64,000 nucleotides of DNA from Allofournierella massiliensis. GTDB taxonomy: Bacteria; Bacillota; Clostridia; Oscillospirales; Ruminococcaceae. Positions 36,698 through 48,240 of this stretch are shown piece by piece. The translations under genes were made by a program, and so were the position numbers. The stretch spans positions 78,975 to 142,974 of the forward strand of contig NZ_SLUM01000007.1 of the NCBI RefSeq assembly GCF_004345265.1, read 5' to 3'. The notes under the pieces are model-generated. The model had not been told where the DNA came from. It worked only from the letters and a program-made list of their open reading frames with translations, and ran no database searches. The first letter of the stretch is position 1; every line of letters begins with the position of its first letter.

Positions 36698-37239
36698 TAT
36701 GTTCCCTCCGATTCGTTCATTTTTGCAATGCTGATCCGGTTGCTTGATACACCGGTAAGCACCGAAACCGCTTCGGTGATCTGCGCCTGTACCTGAATAT
36801 CGGCTGCACCCTCGCATACAACGGCGATACCCCGGATTTCCGGTTCCCACACCATTTCCACCAGTGCGTTCTGCCCGGAAGAATCCTCTAACAGGATGTG
36901 CTGAATCTCGCTCCCGTTCTCTCCCCGATCTGTTTCGTCCAGTGCATAGACTGTTTGTGGGCCGGCTTCCAGTGTAACGGCAACCTTTACCTGCCCGGCA
37001 CCCTGAATGCTGCCAATCACCTGAGTAAGGGTATCTTCCAGACTGTCGGCGTATTCCCTTGCGTATGTGGTCTGGTCAGCCGTGCTTTGAACTTCACTGG
37101 TTGTGCCTTTTTCAATGCGGGGAGAAAAGGCATTTCCGGCCAGAAGAAAAAACAGGCCAAGTGCACCGATAAAAACAAGGATGCTGCTTCGATTCCAGTT
37201 TTTTGATTTGAAAAGATCCTTGAAAAAATCACGTCCCAT
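36697..37239 (-). CDS. spoIIIAG: Stage III sporulation protein AG
   Basis: A 180-residue single-span protein with a ring-building motif. Anchor at about 19-37 (SSILVFIGALGLFFLLAGN), then the domain with EVKV-type strand QVKVAVTLEAG and a C-terminal VQAQITEAVSVLTGVSSNRISIAKM. Overlaps spoIIIAF by 11 bases. Confidence 0.92.
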   Translation of the reverse strand: MGRDFFKDLFKSKNWNRSSILVFIGALGLFFLLAGNAFSPRIEKGTTSEVQSTADQTTYAREYADSLEDTLTQVIGSIQGAGQVKVAVTLEAGPQTVYALDETDRGENGSEIQHILLEDSSGQNALVEMVWEPEIRGIAVVCEGAADIQVQAQITEAVSVLTGVSSNRISIAKMNESEGT

Positions 37240-37657
37240 TGCCTGAGTCCTCCGCCCTGATCACGATTTGCTCCCCGTCACCCAGGGCCTGACGCAGGAT
37301 TACCTGTGCCTGTTCCGGGGCATCGCAATCCACCGTTACAGTCAGTGGCGGCCCCACCAGGACTTGAACCTCGCCGTTAATTCCCTGAGCAAAAAGGGTT
37401 TGCTCCAGCTGTTCTTCCAGCGCCTGTTGCTCCAGCTGTGCGCGATAGCCGGAAAAATCCACTGCGTCGTCCTCCTTTGTGGGCCACAGCTCGTTCCAGC
37501 CGGAAATTACCGATTGAACGGGCTGCAAAACCGCTACTAAAATATACAGTGCCACAACGATTTTTATGCTTTTTTCATATTCCCTGCGCGGCATTAAAAG
37601 CTCCAGCCCGCCGGCCAGCACGCAGGCCATGCAAATGGTAAATGCCCATTCGTTCAT
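37229..37657 (-). CDS. spoIIIAF: Stage III sporulation protein AF
   Basis: A 142-residue protein with two N-terminal membrane helices (about 3-20 and 31-50) and the family junction GGLELLMPRREYEKSIKIVVALYIL, followed by an extracellular alpha/beta domain. Confidence 0.9.
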   Translation of the reverse strand: MNEWAFTICMACVLAGGLELLMPRREYEKSIKIVVALYILVAVLQPVQSVISGWNELWPTKEDDAVDFSGYRAQLEQQALEEQLEQTLFAQGINGEVQVLVGPPLTVTVDCDAPEQAQVILRQALGDGEQIVIRAEDSGNGT

Positions 37658-37658
37658 A

Positions 37659-38708
37659 TCAACTGCCTCCTCCGAGCAGAATCATCAGAGCCGTGGAGAG
37701 GACCGTGAGCATGAAAAAGAACACGAGAAACGAGATGCAAAGCCCAATGGCCTGTCCCAGTCCATTCATCACCCGTCCGGCCCGGGTGAGCCCAAAGGCT
37801 TTGGCCAGCGCCGCTCCCAAAAGATAGGCCAGATAAAAGCCGAAACATCGGATCAGAAGCGGTAAAAATGTGATGGTAAGCATTGCAATGGCTGCAAAGC
37901 CCAGCGAACCCTTCAGTACCCGCAGCCCACTGAGGACACTGCCCATTGCATCCGAGGCAAGGCTGCCAATGACCGGGACACCGCTGCTCAGGAGAAACTG
38001 CCCGGTTTTCATGGCAAGGGTATCGGTGTTTTGTGCCAGAATGCTCTGCAACCCCAAAATGCCGCCAAACAGGATGGAAAGGAAGCCAAGAATCCACTTC
38101 ACTGCCCTATGCAGAACGGCACATCCGTCGGAAAGCCCGCCCAGATCACACAGGCCGCACGCCACATTTAAGGCGAGAAAAGCACGAACCAGCGGCATGG
38201 CTACTGCGCTGATAATCTGTGCGCAGAAAGCGGCCATGGTCAGAAACATGCCGCTGTAAACAGCAGCCTGCGTGGGCTGGCCGCAGCTGATCATTACGCC
38301 GGAAAAAACCGGCACAAAGCTGAGCAGATAGGTCTGGCATTCCTGAATTCGGCAGGTCAGATCCTCCAGCAGCGGCAGAACAGGCTGAAGTGCTGTCACG
38401 CATATTCCCAGCAGACAGACTGTTTCCAACGGTGTTCGCCAGTCAGAACCCGGCAAAAGGCTCAATGCAGCTGCCGCAATCAGCACGGTGGCGGAAATTG
38501 CCGTCAGGAGCTGGAAAGGCTGCTGAAACTGCTCTTTTGCGGTTCCCAACAGCTGTTCCAGCAATTGGGGAATTGAAATGGCCTGAAACTGCTCAGCTGA
38601 TATTCCGGGGGAATCCAGAATTTTTTGGGCGGAATCCGGGAGATCCTCTGCAGAAACCACAGCCGGCAGCAACAGAAGAAGTAACAGAAAACCCAGCAGA
38701 CGCCTCAT
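37659..38708 (-). CDS. spoIIIAE: Stage III sporulation protein AE
   Basis: Polytopic channel protein of 349 residues, with a signal peptide (LLGFLLLLLLLPAVVSA) and about eight later membrane segments; PVIGSLASDAMGSVLSGLRVLKGSLGFA is the conserved core. Slightly shorter than the B. subtilis protein. ATG 38708 overlaps the spoIIIAD stop by four bases; the open frame beyond is spoIIIAD/AC shadow. Confidence 0.92.
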   Translation of the reverse strand: MRRLLGFLLLLLLLPAVVSAEDLPDSAQKILDSPGISAEQFQAISIPQLLEQLLGTAKEQFQQPFQLLTAISATVLIAAAALSLLPGSDWRTPLETVCLLGICVTALQPVLPLLEDLTCRIQECQTYLLSFVPVFSGVMISCGQPTQAAVYSGMFLTMAAFCAQIISAVAMPLVRAFLALNVACGLCDLGGLSDGCAVLHRAVKWILGFLSILFGGILGLQSILAQNTDTLAMKTGQFLLSSGVPVIGSLASDAMGSVLSGLRVLKGSLGFAAIAMLTITFLPLLIRCFGFYLAYLLGAALAKAFGLTRAGRVMNGLGQAIGLCISFLVFFFMLTVLSTALMILLGGGS

Positions 38709-39085
38709 TGAAGAAAGAACCCCAGGGATTCGGCGGCTGTTTGCAAAAGAGGCAGGGCGCACATGAGAATCAGGCAACGGCCGGCAAATTCCACTTTTCC
38801 GGCAAGACTGCTGAGTCCGGCGTCTTTGCAAAGGTCCTGCGTTGTTTGAGAGGCCAGCGCAATTCCGGCCGCTTTGATTACGGTGGAAAAACCGCTTTGC
38901 TCCCAATAGACTGCATAAGCGTGCAGTTGTTCGATGAGCGGGGTGGCCAGGTGCAGCAGGTAAATCAAAAGCACTACCGAGCATCCCAAGAGGCAAAGAA
39001 TTCCATAGGAAGGCAGATACTCCCGTACCAGACCGATCAGCACGGCCGACACCAGCACAAAAGCTGCAATTTGAAAAATTTCCAT
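38705..39085 (-). CDS. spoIIIAD: Stage III sporulation protein AD
   Basis: A 126-residue protein with four hydrophobic segments and the family run AAGIALASQTTQDLCKDAGLSSLAGKVEFAGR. Nine bases after spoIIIAC. Confidence 0.92.
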   Translation of the reverse strand: MEIFQIAAFVLVSAVLIGLVREYLPSYGILCLLGCSVVLLIYLLHLATPLIEQLHAYAVYWEQSGFSTVIKAAGIALASQTTQDLCKDAGLSSLAGKVEFAGRCLILMCALPLLQTAAESLGFFLQ

Positions 39086-39094
39086 ATTCCATTG

Positions 39095-39289
39095 TTACAG
39101 ATTAAACAGCGATTTTATGTTAACGAACAGGTCGCTGATTTGCTGCACCAGCATGGATAGCACAACAATCAACCCCGCCAGGGTGGTCATCATGGCCTGA
39201 TCTTCCCTCCCAGAACGGATGAGCAGTTGATTCAGGACCGCAACAATGATACCGATGGCGGCAATTTTAAATACCAGATCAATGTCCAT
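39095..39289 (-). CDS. spoIIIAC: Stage III sporulation protein AC
   Basis: A 64-residue, two-helix membrane protein beginning MDIDLVFKIAAIGIIVAVLNQLL, as in the family. AAGG lies 10 bases before ATG 39289. Confidence 0.92.
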   Translation of the reverse strand: MDIDLVFKIAAIGIIVAVLNQLLIRSGREDQAMMTTLAGLIVVLSMLVQQISDLFVNIKSLFNL

Positions 39290-39305
39290 CGCTCCAAACC
39301 TTCCT

Positions 39306-39776
39306 TCATAAAAGCAGCAGTGCAGCCATCAGGCCGGTGCAGATCCCGGCTTGAGGGTAGAGCCTTGCTGCTGCTTGATATTTCTTTTCCTGACGTGCGC
39401 TGTTCTGACGGGCCAGCTCCACATAATAGGGAATCTGTTCGCATAGTTCCTGGGCGCTTATCTGACCAATCTGCATGAAAAGTGAGGAAAAGGAAGCCGT
39501 CTCCCCCGGCGGAATATATGCAGGGAAACAGTAGCTTTCCAGTGCGGTGCAGTTATTCAGAAGCAGGTGGGGATAATCCCCTGCCCGCAGTTCCTCCAGC
39601 AAACAGGGCGTGGCCAGTGCCCGGTAATGTACAGCATCCTGAATCTGAGCCAGCATACGGGCCAGCTCTGCCCAAAAGAGGGCTTGTCTGTGCAATCCGG
39701 CAGCCTGCTCAGCCCCGAACAAAAAGCCTGAAATACTTACCAGAACGGCCCCGGACAGTTTTAGAACCCAGATCAT
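39306..39776 (-). CDS. spoIIIAB: Stage III sporulation protein AB
   Basis: A 156-residue protein anchored at both ends, with the GspF-like helical family pattern (KLSGAVLVSISGFLFG first helix; ICTGLMAALLLL at the C terminus). Overlaps spoIIIAA by four bases. Confidence 0.9.
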   Translation of the reverse strand: MIWVLKLSGAVLVSISGFLFGAEQAAGLHRQALFWAELARMLAQIQDAVHYRALATPCLLEELRAGDYPHLLLNNCTALESYCFPAYIPPGETASFSSLFMQIGQISAQELCEQIPYYVELARQNSARQEKKYQAAARLYPQAGICTGLMAALLLL

Positions 39777-40681
39777 AAAACGATTGTCTCCCGGATTGTT
39801 CCAGCACTCTGAGAACCGTACAGAAAGGCACAGGCGGAAAAAAGTGTGCGCAGACGGGTGCGGCTTTGTTCCAGGCGCGCCTCCAACTCGTCCACATTTG
39901 CGGCGTGTACAGAACAGATAAAGCTGACCCCCGATCGTATGCCCTGTTCCAGCTGCCGAAATTCCTTGCCGGAGCCAAGTTCATCACATACCACAATCTG
40001 TGGTCCAAGGCAGCGGACGGCAGTTTCGATGCCGAACGATTTGGGACAATTGGACAGAACATCACAATTCAAAGGAACCTGTGCGGAATGACCCCATGGG
40101 TCGCAGGGCCAAAGTTCCTGACGTTCATCTATAACTGCCACTTTTTTCCCCCTGTCGCTGATGGCTTTGACGATGCTGCGCAGAAGCGTTGTTTTACCGC
40201 TGCCGGGAGGGCCGGCCAGAATCAGACCATGAAAACAGTCCGAAAGGCAGACCTGCAGAGAATCCGGCAATGAGACAAAAATCATGCGGGCAATACGCAG
40301 ATTCAGCGAGGTGATAACCTGAAAACTGTTCTGTCCGTTGTCCGTTTGATGAAAGATTCCGGCAACGCCCACCCGATGACCGCCGGGAATCGTAAAAAAG
40401 CCCTGAGAAAGCTGGCGTTCGTAACTGTGAACCGACTTTTCACACAGCGAATAGAAGCACTCCTGAAGATCATGGGCACTCAGACGAAGAGCGGCAGCGT
40501 ATTTGGGCAGGAGGTTGGATGCCAGCACCGGTCCATTCGGGGTGGAAAAAACGATTGGCCGTTCGCTGCGCAGGCGGATCTCATGCACCTGCGCGGCAAA
40601 TGCAGGAGGAAGCTGCGCAAGTGCTTCCCGCACCTGCGCGGGGAGCCGTTGGATTGCACTGTAATACTCGTCCATTTTCAT
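39773..40681 (-). CDS. spoIIIAA: Stage III sporulation protein AA (ATPase)
   Basis: Secretion-type ATPase of 302 residues that powers the SpoIIIA-SpoIIQ channel. Walker A GPPGSGKTTLLRS, Walker B-like VVCDELGSG and the upstream arginine-rich EIRLRSERPI motif are present. ATG 40681 follows AAAGGAG. First gene of the eight-gene operon; TATACT stands about 35 bases upstream but no clear sigma-E pair was recognised. Confidence 0.93.
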   Translation of the reverse strand: MKMDEYYSAIQRLPAQVREALAQLPPAFAAQVHEIRLRSERPIVFSTPNGPVLASNLLPKYAAALRLSAHDLQECFYSLCEKSVHSYERQLSQGFFTIPGGHRVGVAGIFHQTDNGQNSFQVITSLNLRIARMIFVSLPDSLQVCLSDCFHGLILAGPPGSGKTTLLRSIVKAISDRGKKVAVIDERQELWPCDPWGHSAQVPLNCDVLSNCPKSFGIETAVRCLGPQIVVCDELGSGKEFRQLEQGIRSGVSFICSVHAANVDELEARLEQSRTRLRTLFSACAFLYGSQSAGTIRETIVL

Positions 40682-40738
40682 TTCACGCTCCTTTGTGCTA
40701 CAAGTATATGGCCCGGGCAGAGCTGGTAGAACAGAAAA

Positions 40739-40765
40739 ATCCCCCGGGCTTTTGGCCCGGGGGAT
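40739..40765 (-). terminator. Terminator of ligA
   Basis: On the minus strand ATCCCCCGGGC pairs with GCCCGGGGGAT around a short A-rich loop, followed by TTTTTC. It separates ligA from spoIIIA. Confidence 0.9.
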
Positions 40766-40775
40766 GAACGGAAGA

Positions 40776-42761
<1,986 letters not shown>

Positions 42762-42843
42762 TCACCTCTTAAAAGTCCAAAAGCAATGCTGTTTGGCATT
42801 ATCATTCTGAATTCTCATTATAACACATTGGCCCATCCGGGGG

Positions 42844-43512
42844 CTAGGCTTTTTCGCCTGTCCAGCCGTTTTGAGCGTATAACTGAGGCACTTCGCCAAC
42901 GATCAGGACTTGTGCGGCAAGTATTTCTGATTGAACGTCCACTGGAATCACTTCACCGGCCAGGAGGGCACCGATCTGAACGGAAAAACAAATGGTAATT
43001 TCAAGTCTGGTCTGATTAACACCGGCTTGGGAGAAATTGCTCCTTACCTGGCTGGTAACCAGTGAGAGCGGCTGCACCTGTACGGTAATTTCCGGCCCCA
43101 GCCCACTGAAGAATTGAATTCCACTCAAGGTACCCAGCGGGATACGAAGCGGATCCTGAGGAAGCTGGGTCAAAGACAGGTTGACCTGATCCACCAGCGC
43201 ATCCTCCAGAGAATTGATGCGGGCAGAATCAACGGTCACACTCTGCACCCTGCCGGTATTGTCCCGCTGAATGCTGTACAGATCATTGTAAAGGGTGTGG
43301 TTTTCTTCCAGAATGGAATTGCAGGCACCTTGAATGGTGCGTGCTGCCAATGCGCGGCACTGATACTGTAACACCTGCACGGTAAGGGGGCGGAGAGCCT
43401 GATCAGCCCTTTGCAGAAAGAACAGAGAGAGTGCAGTTATAAAAATGAGCCATAAGCCGGTTTTCCTTCGCTTGACCATCCGCTGCCGTGCGGAATGAGA
43501 AATACGGCGCAT
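42844..43512 (-). CDS. yunB: Sporulation protein YunB
   Basis: A 222-residue protein with a basic N terminus, one membrane helix (about 20-36) and an extracytoplasmic domain with the YunB pattern: ALAARTIQGACN, IPLGTLSGIQFFSGLGPEITVQ, and QTRLEITICFSVQI. In B. subtilis it is sigma-E dependent and needed for normal sporulation. ATG 43512 follows GGAGGGGG; the open frame beyond has no support. Confidence 0.9.
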   Translation of the reverse strand: MRRISHSARQRMVKRRKTGLWLIFITALSLFFLQRADQALRPLTVQVLQYQCRALAARTIQGACNSILEENHTLYNDLYSIQRDNTGRVQSVTVDSARINSLEDALVDQVNLSLTQLPQDPLRIPLGTLSGIQFFSGLGPEITVQVQPLSLVTSQVRSNFSQAGVNQTRLEITICFSVQIGALLAGEVIPVDVQSEILAAQVLIVGEVPQLYAQNGWTGEKA

Positions 43513-43597
43513 CGCTTCCCCCTCCATTGTTGGTAATCTCTCCAAGAGTATATTCGCAAAAGAGAGGAAACGTGAGCCATTATAGCCCTTTTTAATC

Positions 43598-43634
43598 AAA
43601 AAAGGCATGCCGCCAGCAAGCGACATGCCCTTTG
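43598..43634 (-). terminator. Terminator of pfkA
   Basis: On the minus strand AAAGGGCATGTCGC pairs with GCGGCATGCCTTTTTT around TTGCTG. It ends the dnaE-pfkA group. Confidence 0.85.
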
Positions 43635-43645
43635 AATGACTAAAA

Positions 43646-44620
43646 TCAGATGGAAATGGTGTTGGCCACATCCAGCATCATGGTGTCGATGGTCTTGTGC
43701 ATGGACAGAGCCACGTTGATATCGTAGTCCACGATCTTGTCGGCGGAAACGGCAACAACGCGATTGTAGATGCCCTTCTCCAGCAGGTTAACAGCATGGT
43801 AACCCATCTGAGAAGCGGTTACGCGGTCACGCAGAGTGGGAGAACCACCACGCTGTACATGGCCCAGAACAGTGGCACGGGAATCAATGCCGGTGCGGGC
43901 CTGAATCTCATTGGCCAGCTCCTGTGCATGGCCAACACCCTCGGCAACGATTACGATGAAATGCTTCTTGCCGGTCTTCTGGGTCTGGTTCATGCGGGAA
44001 ATGATGTCGTGATCCAGATCGTAGGGACGCTCGGGAATCAGGATAGCCAGAGCGCCGGTGGCGATGCCCACGTTCAGAGCGATGTAACCGGCGTTACGGC
44101 CCATAACCTCAACCACGCTGCAGCGGTCATGGCTCTGAGTGGTATCACGCAGCTTATCGATCATCTCAACGGCAGTGTTCATGGCAGTGTCGTAACCAAT
44201 GGTGTACTCGCTGCAGGCGATGTCGTTGTCGATGGTACCGGGAATACCGATGCAGGGGATGCCCAGGTTTGCCAGAGCGCGGGCGCCCTTGAAGGAACCG
44301 TCACCGCCAACCACAACCATGGCGTCAATGCCCAGCTCTTTGCACTTTTCAGCGCCCTTCTTCTGGCCCTCAGCGGTAACAAACTCCAGGCAGCGGGCAG
44401 TGTAAAGGATGGTACCGCCACGGTGAATGATCTCAGATACACTGCGCAGGTTCATCTCGCGAACCTCGCCGTTCAGCAGACCATTATAGCCGCGCTGAAT
44501 GCCAATAACCTTGATGCCCTTGCTCAGAGCGGTACGAACAACTGCGCGAACCGCTGCGTTCATGCCGGGTGCGTCGCCGCCGCTGGTCAATACACCGATG
44601 GTTTTAATTTCCTTGTACAT
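43646..44620 (-). CDS. pfkA: 6-phosphofructokinase
   Basis: ATP-dependent PFK of 324 residues. GVLTSGGDAPGMNAAVRAVV, VVGGDGSFKGA with the ATP-site glycine typical of ATP rather than PPi enzymes, the catalytic PGTIDNDIACSEYTIG, and EVMGRNAGYIAL. ATG 44620 follows TTAGGAGGGG. It has its own promoter although it is part of the conserved dnaE-pfkA order. Confidence 0.96.
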   Translation of the reverse strand: MYKEIKTIGVLTSGGDAPGMNAAVRAVVRTALSKGIKVIGIQRGYNGLLNGEVREMNLRSVSEIIHRGGTILYTARCLEFVTAEGQKKGAEKCKELGIDAMVVVGGDGSFKGARALANLGIPCIGIPGTIDNDIACSEYTIGYDTAMNTAVEMIDKLRDTTQSHDRCSVVEVMGRNAGYIALNVGIATGALAILIPERPYDLDHDIISRMNQTQKTGKKHFIVIVAEGVGHAQELANEIQARTGIDSRATVLGHVQRGGSPTLRDRVTASQMGYHAVNLLEKGIYNRVVAVSADKIVDYDINVALSMHKTIDTMMLDVANTISI

Positions 44621-44664
44621 AGTAATGCCCCTCCTAAATCAAATCGAAATTTGACATTGGTATA

Positions 44665-44693
44665 ATTATAACATCCAGGCAACATAAATGCAA
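44665..44693 (-). promoter_or_regulatory. Extended -10 promoter of pfkA
   Basis: On the minus strand TGTTATAAT ends at 44665, with TTGCAT (44693-44688) 17 bases upstream. Located in the 119-base dnaE-pfkA gap. Confidence 0.65.
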
Positions 44694-44739
44694 AACATTC
44701 TACGCATTTTGCTGCCAAAAGGTTTGCCCAATCGGCCAA

Positions 44740-47700
44740 CTATTTTGTAGCAACATTTTTATCGCCCAAAATCCGGCGCAATTCCGGGTAAAGCAGCTCA
44801 TGATCCAGTGCCCACAAACTGCGTGGTGCCAGAGTCAGCTGCTTGCGGTCCTCAAAATACATGTAGACCGGCATACTGCCGTCAAAGATACCGCTGAGCA
44901 GGTTTGTTACCTTGCGGAACTGCTCACAGTTCTGGCTGGGCAGCTTGAGGTACAGCCCTTTTTTGGGTGGCTGCGGCTTTTCCGGCACGCTGGCTGCGGT
45001 CGATTTTTCCGGCCGGCGGGCCTGATACTGTTCGATGGGAACAATGGTTTCCGCCACAAGCTTGGTTGATTCATCCTCCTTCACCGAAACACGACCGGTG
45101 ATTACCACAACCGCATTTTCCTGCAGGGCGTCGCGGCAGTTCATCAGGATCTTCGGGAAAACCAGAATTTCCATGGTGCCGCTCAGATCCTCCACGTTGG
45201 TAAAGGCCATCATGGTGTTGGAGCGAGTCGTCATAAATTTGCTTTTGATCACTGCGCAAACAATGTTGACTACTTTATTATCGTAAGCTTTTGCGCCTTC
45301 CCCTGTCAATTCACTAATATTGCAGCTGGATATATTTTTGATGATTTCCCGATATGCGTCCAGAGGATGGCCGCTCAGATACAGGCCGCTCACCTCTTTT
45401 TCCATCTGCAAAAGCTCCCCGGTGGGGAATTCCTCCAGAGAGGGAATTGCATAGTCGTTTACCGTTTCCTGCTCGCCGCTCTGGCTGAACAGATCCAGCT
45501 GGCCTTCCAGATTTTTACGGCTGTCGGTTTCCACACTCTTCAAAATGCCCTCGATACACTGGAGCATGGCCCTGCGTGTGGCACCCAATCCGTCAAACGC
45601 ACCACATTTGATCAGGCTTTCCACCGCCCGGCGGTTGATTTCGCAGCCATACATCCGGCGGCAGAAGTCATACAGCGAGCGGAACGGCTTTTCCTTGCGC
45701 TCCCGAACTACTGCGGCAATCAGGTTACGGCCCACGTTTTTGACTGCGTTCAGGCCAAAACGAATGTCGCTTCCGTCTACGGTGAAGCCGCCATCACTCA
45801 CATTGATGTTGGGCGGCAGCACCTTGATGCCAAGCCGCTGGCATTCGCCGGAATACTCGATCACCTTATCGGTGTTGTCCAGTACGCTGGTCAGCAGCGC
45901 TGCCATAAATTCATTGGGATAATGGCATTTCAGATAGGCGGTCTGGTAAGCCACATAAGCATAGCAGGCCGCATGGGATTTGTTAAAGGCGTAAGACGCA
46001 AAGCTGGACATATCATCGAAGATCTCGTTGGCCGTTTTTTCGTCGATGCCGTTGGCAATGCAGCCCACACATTCCGATCCCGGTTCCTTGCTGCCATATA
46101 CGAAGTTCTGACGCTCCCGCTCCATGACATCGTGCTTTTTCTTGCTCATGGCGCGGCGCACCAGATCGGCCTGCCCCAAAGAGAAGCCTGCCAGTTCCCG
46201 GCAGATCTGCATGACCTGTTCCTGATACACAATACAGCCGTTGGTCACATCCAGAATGTGCGCCAGCTGGGGAACCTTGTAGTGAATCTTTCCCGGCTCA
46301 TGGCGGTTGCGCAGGTAAGTGGGGATGGAGTCCATGGGGCCCGGTCGATACAGCGAGATCAGGGCGATGATGTCTTCCAGATTCTGCGGGCGCAGCCCCA
46401 GAAGCACCTGCTTCATGCCGGTACTTTCCAGCTGGAACACACCCTCTGTTTCACTCTGGCCCAGCATCTCGTAGGTGGCCGGATCATCGTAGGGCATCTT
46501 TTCCACCGAGAACTCGGGAACACGGCGCTGAATCATCCGTTCCGCATCCCGAATCACGGTGAGGGTGCGCAGGCCCAGAAAGTCCATTTTGAGAAGGCCG
46601 AGCTCCTCGATGGTTGTCATGGTGAACTGCGTTACGGGAACGCCATCGTTGCAGGCAAGCGGAACATATTCATTGGCCGCCTCCCGGGTAATTACCACGC
46701 CTGCCGCATGAGTGGAGGCGTGACGGGGCATGCCTTCAATTTTGATGGCAGTGTCCACCAGTTCTCTCACCTGCTCGTCGGAGTCGTAGCGGGCTTTCAG
46801 CTCCGGAGATACCTCCAAAGCCCGGTGCAGGGTCATTTTCAGCTCCATGGGAACCAGCTTGGCCACCGCGTCCACCGCAGCATAGGGCATGTCCATCACG
46901 CGGCCAACGTCCCGCAGGGCAGCGCGGGCGGCCATGGTTCCAAAGGTGATGATCTGCGCCACGTGGTCGTGCCCATATTTGTTGTTCACATAATCGATCA
47001 CTTCCTGCCGGCGTTCGTAGCAGAAGTCCACGTCAAAGTCCGGCATGCTCACACGTTCCGGATTCAAAAACCGTTCGAACAGGAGGTTGTAGCGGATGGG
47101 ATCAATGTTGGTGATACCCACACAATAGGCAGCCAGACTTCCGGCGCCACTTCCGCGTCCGGGGCCTACCGGGATACCCTGTGTTTTGGCGTAGTTGATG
47201 AAATCAAATACAATCAGGTAATAGTTGGTGTAGCCCATACGGCGGATTACATCGATCTCGTAATCCAGACGCTCCCGGATTTCCGGAGCGGGATTACTGC
47301 CGTAACGGCGGGTAAGGCCTTCGTAGCACAGCTTTTCGAAGTAGGCCTGATTTTCCATTCCGTCAGGGGCTTCAAAGTAAGGCAGTTTGGTCACGCCGAA
47401 TTCAAAATCAAAATCACACTGTTCCGCAATACGGTTGGTGTTTTCACAGGCATCCGGCGCAATGGCAAACAGATCGTACATTTCGTCGGTGCTTTTCAGA
47501 TAGAATTCGTCGGTTTCAAACTCCAGTTTGTCGTCGTCCTGAATGGTCTTACCGGTCTGGATGCAGATCAGAATGCTCTGCATCTTGCTGTCCTCCTTGC
47601 GGAGGTAATGGGCATCGTTGGTGGCTACCAGCGGGATACCGGTCTCCCGGGCAAGGCGAATCAGCAGCGGCAAAACCTGTTGCTGCTCTTCAATGCCGTG

Positions 47701-48240
47701 ATCCTGGATCTCGATGTAATAGTTTCCCTGCCCGAACAGATCGTTGTAATACAATGCAACCTGGCGGGCTTTCTCATAATCGCCTGCGAGCAGTGCCTGA
47801 GGGACTTCGCCTGCAAGACAGGCAGAAAGACAGATCAGGCCTTCGTGATGCTGCTCCAGAAGTTCCTTGTCCACCCGGGGCTTGGAGTAAAAACCCTCAA
47901 TGAAGCCGGCAGAAACCAGCTTGATCAGGTTTTTGTAACCGGTTTCGTTTTTGCACAGCAACACCAGATGGTTGGAGCCATCGATGCGGTTGACCTTATC
48001 GAAACGGGAACGATTGGCCACATAGACCTCACAGCCGATGATGGGCTTGATGCCGGCCTTTTTAGCGGCTTTGTAGAAATCCACACAGCCATACATCACA
48101 CCATGGTCGGTGATGGCGATGGAGGTTTGGCCCAACTCCTTGACCCGTTCAAAAATGCGGTCGATTCGGCAGGCACCATCCAGAAGGCTGTATTCCGTGT
48201 GGACATGCAGATGGGTAAATTGCTTGTTGGTATCAGCCAT
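44740..48240 (-). CDS. dnaE: DNA polymerase III alpha subunit, DnaE type
   Basis: A 1166-residue replicative polymerase. N-terminal PHP domain (FTHLHVHTEYSLLDGACRI), palm with the catalytic acids in SMPDFDVDFCYERR, helix-hairpin-helix region and a C-terminal OB fold (VCAVIKSKFMTTRSNTMMAF). It lacks the inserted exonuclease of PolC, so it is the DnaE1/DnaE3 form. Overlaps whiA by eight bases. A 977-codon open frame on the opposite strand is an artefact of its composition. Confidence 0.96.
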   Translation of the reverse strand: MADTNKQFTHLHVHTEYSLLDGACRIDRIFERVKELGQTSIAITDHGVMYGCVDFYKAAKKAGIKPIIGCEVYVANRSRFDKVNRIDGSNHLVLLCKNETGYKNLIKLVSAGFIEGFYSKPRVDKELLEQHHEGLICLSACLAGEVPQALLAGDYEKARQVALYYNDLFGQGNYYIEIQDHGIEEQQQVLPLLIRLARETGIPLVATNDAHYLRKEDSKMQSILICIQTGKTIQDDDKLEFETDEFYLKSTDEMYDLFAIAPDACENTNRIAEQCDFDFEFGVTKLPYFEAPDGMENQAYFEKLCYEGLTRRYGSNPAPEIRERLDYEIDVIRRMGYTNYYLIVFDFINYAKTQGIPVGPGRGSGAGSLAAYCVGITNIDPIRYNLLFERFLNPERVSMPDFDVDFCYERRQEVIDYVNNKYGHDHVAQIITFGTMAARAALRDVGRVMDMPYAAVDAVAKLVPMELKMTLHRALEVSPELKARYDSDEQVRELVDTAIKIEGMPRHASTHAAGVVITREAANEYVPLACNDGVPVTQFTMTTIEELGLLKMDFLGLRTLTVIRDAERMIQRRVPEFSVEKMPYDDPATYEMLGQSETEGVFQLESTGMKQVLLGLRPQNLEDIIALISLYRPGPMDSIPTYLRNRHEPGKIHYKVPQLAHILDVTNGCIVYQEQVMQICRELAGFSLGQADLVRRAMSKKKHDVMERERQNFVYGSKEPGSECVGCIANGIDEKTANEIFDDMSSFASYAFNKSHAACYAYVAYQTAYLKCHYPNEFMAALLTSVLDNTDKVIEYSGECQRLGIKVLPPNINVSDGGFTVDGSDIRFGLNAVKNVGRNLIAAVVRERKEKPFRSLYDFCRRMYGCEINRRAVESLIKCGAFDGLGATRRAMLQCIEGILKSVETDSRKNLEGQLDLFSQSGEQETVNDYAIPSLEEFPTGELLQMEKEVSGLYLSGHPLDAYREIIKNISSCNISELTGEGAKAYDNKVVNIVCAVIKSKFMTTRSNTMMAFTNVEDLSGTMEILVFPKILMNCRDALQENAVVVITGRVSVKEDESTKLVAETIVPIEQYQARRPEKSTAASVPEKPQPPKKGLYLKLPSQNCEQFRKVTNLLSGIFDGSMPVYMYFEDRKQLTLAPRSLWALDHELLYPELRRILGDKNVATK